From FEN-1297 sp963710735 (GTDB taxonomy: Bacteria; Bacteroidota; Ignavibacteria; Ignavibacteriales; Ignavibacteriaceae), in contig CAVQBN010000013.1 of assembly GCA_963710735.1 (NCBI GenBank), positions 1-64,000 of the forward strand: a DNA stretch of 64,000 nt, read 5' to 3'. Both the position numbers and the translations under genes were made by a program. Below are positions 61,539-64,000 of this stretch, piece after piece. How positions within the stretch are numbered: position 1 is the stretch's first letter; every line of letters starts with the position of its first letter. Below the pieces are notes generated by a model, which was not told the origin of the DNA, ran no database searches, and saw only the letters and a program-made list of their open reading frames with translations.

Positions 61539-62387
61539 TTATTTTTGAATAAATATTTCCAAAGAGATATCCAGTGCTTTTACGCTATGAGTTAGAGCTC
61601 CAACTGAAATAAAGTCGACACCCGTCTCAGCTATTTGTTTTACAGAATTCAAATCGATACCGCCGGATGCTTCGACCTTGCATTTCCCGTCAATTAGATT
61701 AACTGCCTTTTTCATTTCAGTAATGTTAAAATTATCCAGCATTATAAAGTCCACATTACACTTTATTGCTTCTGCAACTTGTTCAAGGTTTGTTGTTTCA
61801 ACTTCAATTTTATTATTGGTATTATTTGTCTTTCGAAATTTTTTACAAGCATTAACGGCTTTTGTTATTGAGCCGGCGGCAATAATATGATTATCCTTTA
61901 TTAAGAACATATCATATAAACCTATTCGATGATTTTCACAGCCGCTTATTTTGACTGCTAATTTATCAATATAACGAAGCCCCGGAGCTGTCTTTCTTGT
62001 ATCGAGTATTTTTGCCTTTGTGTGTTCAATCTTTCCTACGAACTCTTTTGCAAATGTTGCAATACCGCTCATCCTCTGAAGAAAATTTAAAGCTGTTCTC
62101 TCTGCAGTAAGAATCGAAGCTATATTACCTTCAACAGTTGCAATTACTTGTCCTGATAATACTTTTGTACCGTCGTTTTTCTTTATTTTAAATTTTAATT
62201 CCGGATCAAAAATGTTATAAAGAGTTTCGAGTACATCTAAACCGGCAACTATCCCGTCTTGTTTAACAAGGAATTCTCCAAGTCCGTATAAATCTTTTGT
62301 GACGATAGCAGAAGTTGTAATATCTCCTTTACCAATATCTTCACTTAATGCATTTTTAATAATGTGTTCTAGCTGCGGATCTATCAT
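61539..62387 (-). CDS. nadC: Nicotinate-nucleotide pyrophosphorylase (carboxylating)
   Basis: A 282-residue quinolinate phosphoribosyltransferase of NAD synthesis. Markers: EDIGKGDITT, AERTALNFLQRMSGIAT, LDTRKTAPGLR, NHRIGLYDMFLIKDNH, EVETTNLEQ, IMLDNF and EASGGIDL. I use the ATG two codons inside a TTG-initiated frame; this ATG lies just past the thioesterase stop. Confidence 0.97.
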   Translation of the reverse strand: MIDPQLEHIIKNALSEDIGKGDITTSAIVTKDLYGLGEFLVKQDGIVAGLDVLETLYNIFDPELKFKIKKNDGTKVLSGQVIATVEGNIASILTAERTALNFLQRMSGIATFAKEFVGKIEHTKAKILDTRKTAPGLRYIDKLAVKISGCENHRIGLYDMFLIKDNHIIAAGSITKAVNACKKFRKTNNTNNKIEVETTNLEQVAEAIKCNVDFIMLDNFNITEMKKAVNLIDGKCKVEASGGIDLNSVKQIAETGVDFISVGALTHSVKALDISLEIFIQK

Positions 62388-62389
62388 AT

Positions 62390-62803
62390 TCAAATTTTAT
62401 AAAAAGGTTTCATAGCATCGGTAAAAAAAGATGGAGGCCTTACCGGTTTTTTAGATTCTGTTTTTATAAAAACATGCTCAGTAAAACCTTCGGCTACCAA
62501 GTTATTGTTTTCTTTTCTATAGATTTTATAATCTATATGAATTCTTAATGTAGGGTATTCTTTAACGATTGATTCAATAATCAGTAAATCATCATAATAA
62601 GCAGGACTTATATATTTTGCAAAAGTTTCTAAAACAGGCAGTTGGTATCCTTTCTTTTCAATTAAGCTGTAAGGCAAACCATTTTCTCTTAACATTTCTG
62701 TTCTTCCGACTTCAAAATATTCAAGATATTTTCCGTTGTAAACAAATTGCATCTGATCAGTATCGGCATAACGTACACGAATTTCTGTTTTGTGAGATAG
62801 CAT
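62390..62803 (-). CDS. Acyl-CoA thioesterase, 4HBT/YbgC-like hotdog protein
   Basis: A 137-residue hotdog-fold thioesterase. The active-site segment VRYADTDQMQFVYNGKYLEYFEVGRTEML is the YbgC/FadM pattern, with the catalytic Asp near residue 16. It hydrolyses an acyl-CoA or acyl-ACP; the chain length is unknown. Immediately upstream of nadC, with a few bases between. Confidence 0.92.
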   Translation of the reverse strand: MLSHKTEIRVRYADTDQMQFVYNGKYLEYFEVGRTEMLRENGLPYSLIEKKGYQLPVLETFAKYISPAYYDDLLIIESIVKEYPTLRIHIDYKIYRKENNNLVAEGFTEHVFIKTESKKPVRPPSFFTDAMKPFYKI

Positions 62804-62924
62804 AATGTAATTTTATTAATAGAAAAATCTTGTAAAACAAATTTATTAAAAAGGAAGGTCAATAGTGAAGAAATTTTATTCTGCTGAATATTTTTTATTT
62901 AACTTTTTAGACCTAAGTATTTTT

Positions 62925-63875
62925 TCATTCAATATAAGCACCCATTTTACCGAACTTTTCCAATCTGCTATCAACAAGTTTATCCGGTCTTAATTTCATC
63001 AATTGCTCAAGTTCTTCTTTCAGAACTTCTTTCAATATTTTTGCTGCCTCTGTGTGATCTTTATGTGCGCCCCCCATTGGCTCGGGAATAATTCTATCAA
63101 TTAATTTTTGTTCAAGAAGGTCCGGAGATGTAAGCCTTAATGCTTCCGCAGCCTGTTCTTTGTAATCCCAGCTTCTCCATAAAATACTTGAGCAAGATTC
63201 CGGACTTATTACAGAATACCAGCAATTTTCAAGCATCAAAATTCGATCACCAACTCCTATTCCCAAAGCACCGCCGCTGGCACCTTCCCCAATTATAACC
63301 ACAATTATCGGGACTTTAAGCCGACTCATTTCAAAAAGATTCCTTGCAATAGCTTCTGCTTGTCCGCGTTCTTCTGCTTCTAAACCAGGATATGCACCAG
63401 GTGTATCGATCATTGTAATAACAGGTTTCCCGAATTTTTCTGCCAGTTTCATTAATCTCAAGGCTTTTCTATAACCTTCAGGATTAGCCATTCCGAAATT
63501 TCTATATACGTTTGATTTTGTATCTCTTCCTTTTTGATGTCCAATAATCATTACCTTATAATCATCAATTGAAGCAAAACCTCCAACGATGGCTTTATCA
63601 TCCTTATAACTTCTATCGCCGTGTAGTTCCACAAAGTTATTGGTAATTAGGTATATGTAATCCAGGGTATAAGGTCTATCGGGATGCCGTGCGAGCTGAA
63701 CACGCTGCCATCTTGTGAGATCTTTATAAATCCCTTCTTTCAATTGTTTTACTTTTTCTTCAATTTTATTTATTTCGTTTTCAATATCCATTTTGTCAGA
63801 AAGCCTTTTCATTTCTTCAAGTTTGGCTTCAAGCTCAAAAATAGGTTTCTCAAAGTCTAATATTGTTTTTGCCAT
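62925..63875 (-). CDS. accA: Acetyl-CoA carboxylase carboxyltransferase subunit alpha
   Basis: A 316-residue carboxyltransferase subunit for malonyl-CoA synthesis. Markers: EKPIFELEAKLEEM, ARHPDRPYTLDYI, HGDRSYKDDKAIVGGFA, NFGMANPEGYRKALRLM, IDTPGAYPGLEAEERGQAEA, EGASGGALGIGVGDRI and SPESCSSILWR. It works with AccD, not in the window. GGGGA lies upstream of the ATG, overlapping the end of the gene at the right edge. Confidence 0.98.
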   Translation of the reverse strand: MAKTILDFEKPIFELEAKLEEMKRLSDKMDIENEINKIEEKVKQLKEGIYKDLTRWQRVQLARHPDRPYTLDYIYLITNNFVELHGDRSYKDDKAIVGGFASIDDYKVMIIGHQKGRDTKSNVYRNFGMANPEGYRKALRLMKLAEKFGKPVITMIDTPGAYPGLEAEERGQAEAIARNLFEMSRLKVPIIVVIIGEGASGGALGIGVGDRILMLENCWYSVISPESCSSILWRSWDYKEQAAEALRLTSPDLLEQKLIDRIIPEPMGGAHKDHTEAAKILKEVLKEELEQLMKLRPDKLVDSRLEKFGKMGAYIE

Positions 63876-63882
63876 ATTATAA

Positions 63883-64000
63883 TCAACTTCCCCACATTTT
63901 ATTAAGTGTTTTTCCCAAAATTTCTAAATCCAGCCATATGTTTTGATTTTTCGCGTAAAAGATATCAAGATTTTCATTATTTGTTCCTTCATTGCCTTCA
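63883..64000 (-). CDS. C-terminal fragment, probable bacterial sugar transferase
   Basis: Thirty-eight codons and a TGA enter from the right edge: ...NENLDIFYAKNQNIWLDLEI, then LGKTLNKMWGS. The pattern D.fY..Nq..wLDl.IL.KT is the usual end of undecaprenyl-phosphate sugar phosphotransferases (WcaJ/WbaP type). The stop is 8 bp before accA. Too little is visible for certainty. Confidence 0.55.
   Translation of the reverse strand, partial: EGNEGTNNENLDIFYAKNQNIWLDLEILGKTLNKMWGS

Noticed and set aside
1..64000. CRISPR arrays, insertion sequences, prophage genes, rRNA or tRNA
   Set aside because: I looked on both strands and saw no regular repeat-spacer pattern, transposase, integrase, phage gene or full RNA gene.

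Overview
The window is an AT-rich stretch of bacterial chromosome that is almost entirely housekeeping and envelope genes. It most likely comes from the Ignavibacteria (Bacteroidota/Chlorobi group). Supporting signs are two GWxTD-domain secreted proteins, a DUF3467 protein, an F-type ATP synthase operon without the beta and epsilon genes, and an outer membrane served by BamA-like, LptE, Mla and LpxL-type proteins. The family placement is inference from gene content; no rRNA is present. All genes lie on the minus strand except one four-gene block at 32987-37294.

Layout. 1-2156 is the 5' part of a large protein cut by the window edge: a degenerate metallopeptidase-like region followed by a GH113-like TIM barrel. 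2253-5034 is uvrA with a one-base frameshift. 5207-8589 is an accessory stretch: a GNAT acetyltransferase, a small beta-barrel, two paralogous lipoproteins, and a frameshifted NAD(P)-binding oxidoreductase flanked by an imperfect direct repeat. 8850-11432 is the MlaEFD lipid transporter. 11676-17688 carries yraN, rnhB, a UbiA prenyltransferase, a frameshifted BamA/TamA-like protein, a PfkB kinase and GWxTD protein 1. 17697-32611 holds rimO, cdsA, a zinc-ribbon protein, a CPBP protease, a DUF3108 protein, a heptosyltransferase, a 3-methyladenine glycosylase, TPR proteins, a cellulose-synthase-like glycosyltransferase, lptE, a sigma-54 activator, an MBL hydrolase, a SPOR protein, miaB and DUF3467.

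32987-37294 (plus strand) encodes adenosine deaminase, a small unknown protein, urocanate hydratase and a short PGDH-like dehydrogenase. 37347-38105 is an orphan MqnA-like protein. 38282-51197 is a long co-directional run, read from high to low coordinates: LpxL-type acyltransferase, second heptosyltransferase, YrdC/Sua5, M23 peptidase, bactofilin, atpZ-atpI-atpBEFHAG, ffh, rpsP, khpA, rimM, trmD, rplS. 51340-63885 holds GWxTD protein 2, serA, trxA, an enoyl-ACP reductase-like SDR, dnaE, dut, a Wzx-like flippase, nadC, a thioesterase and accA. The C-terminus of a probable sugar transferase lies at the right edge.

The most informative anomalies are three genes (uvrA, the oxidoreductase, the BamA-like gene), each broken by exactly one extra base and all within the first 15.4 kb; the unrecorded partial gene at the left edge; the repeat pair around the oxidoreductase; two GWxTD paralogues of unknown function; and a compact divergent promoter region at 32643-32964 with matching TTGACT-17 bp-TAnnnT promoters and a possible 47-residue ORF. 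I see no CRISPR array, no insertion sequence, no RNA gene, and no convincing multi-gene novel system.
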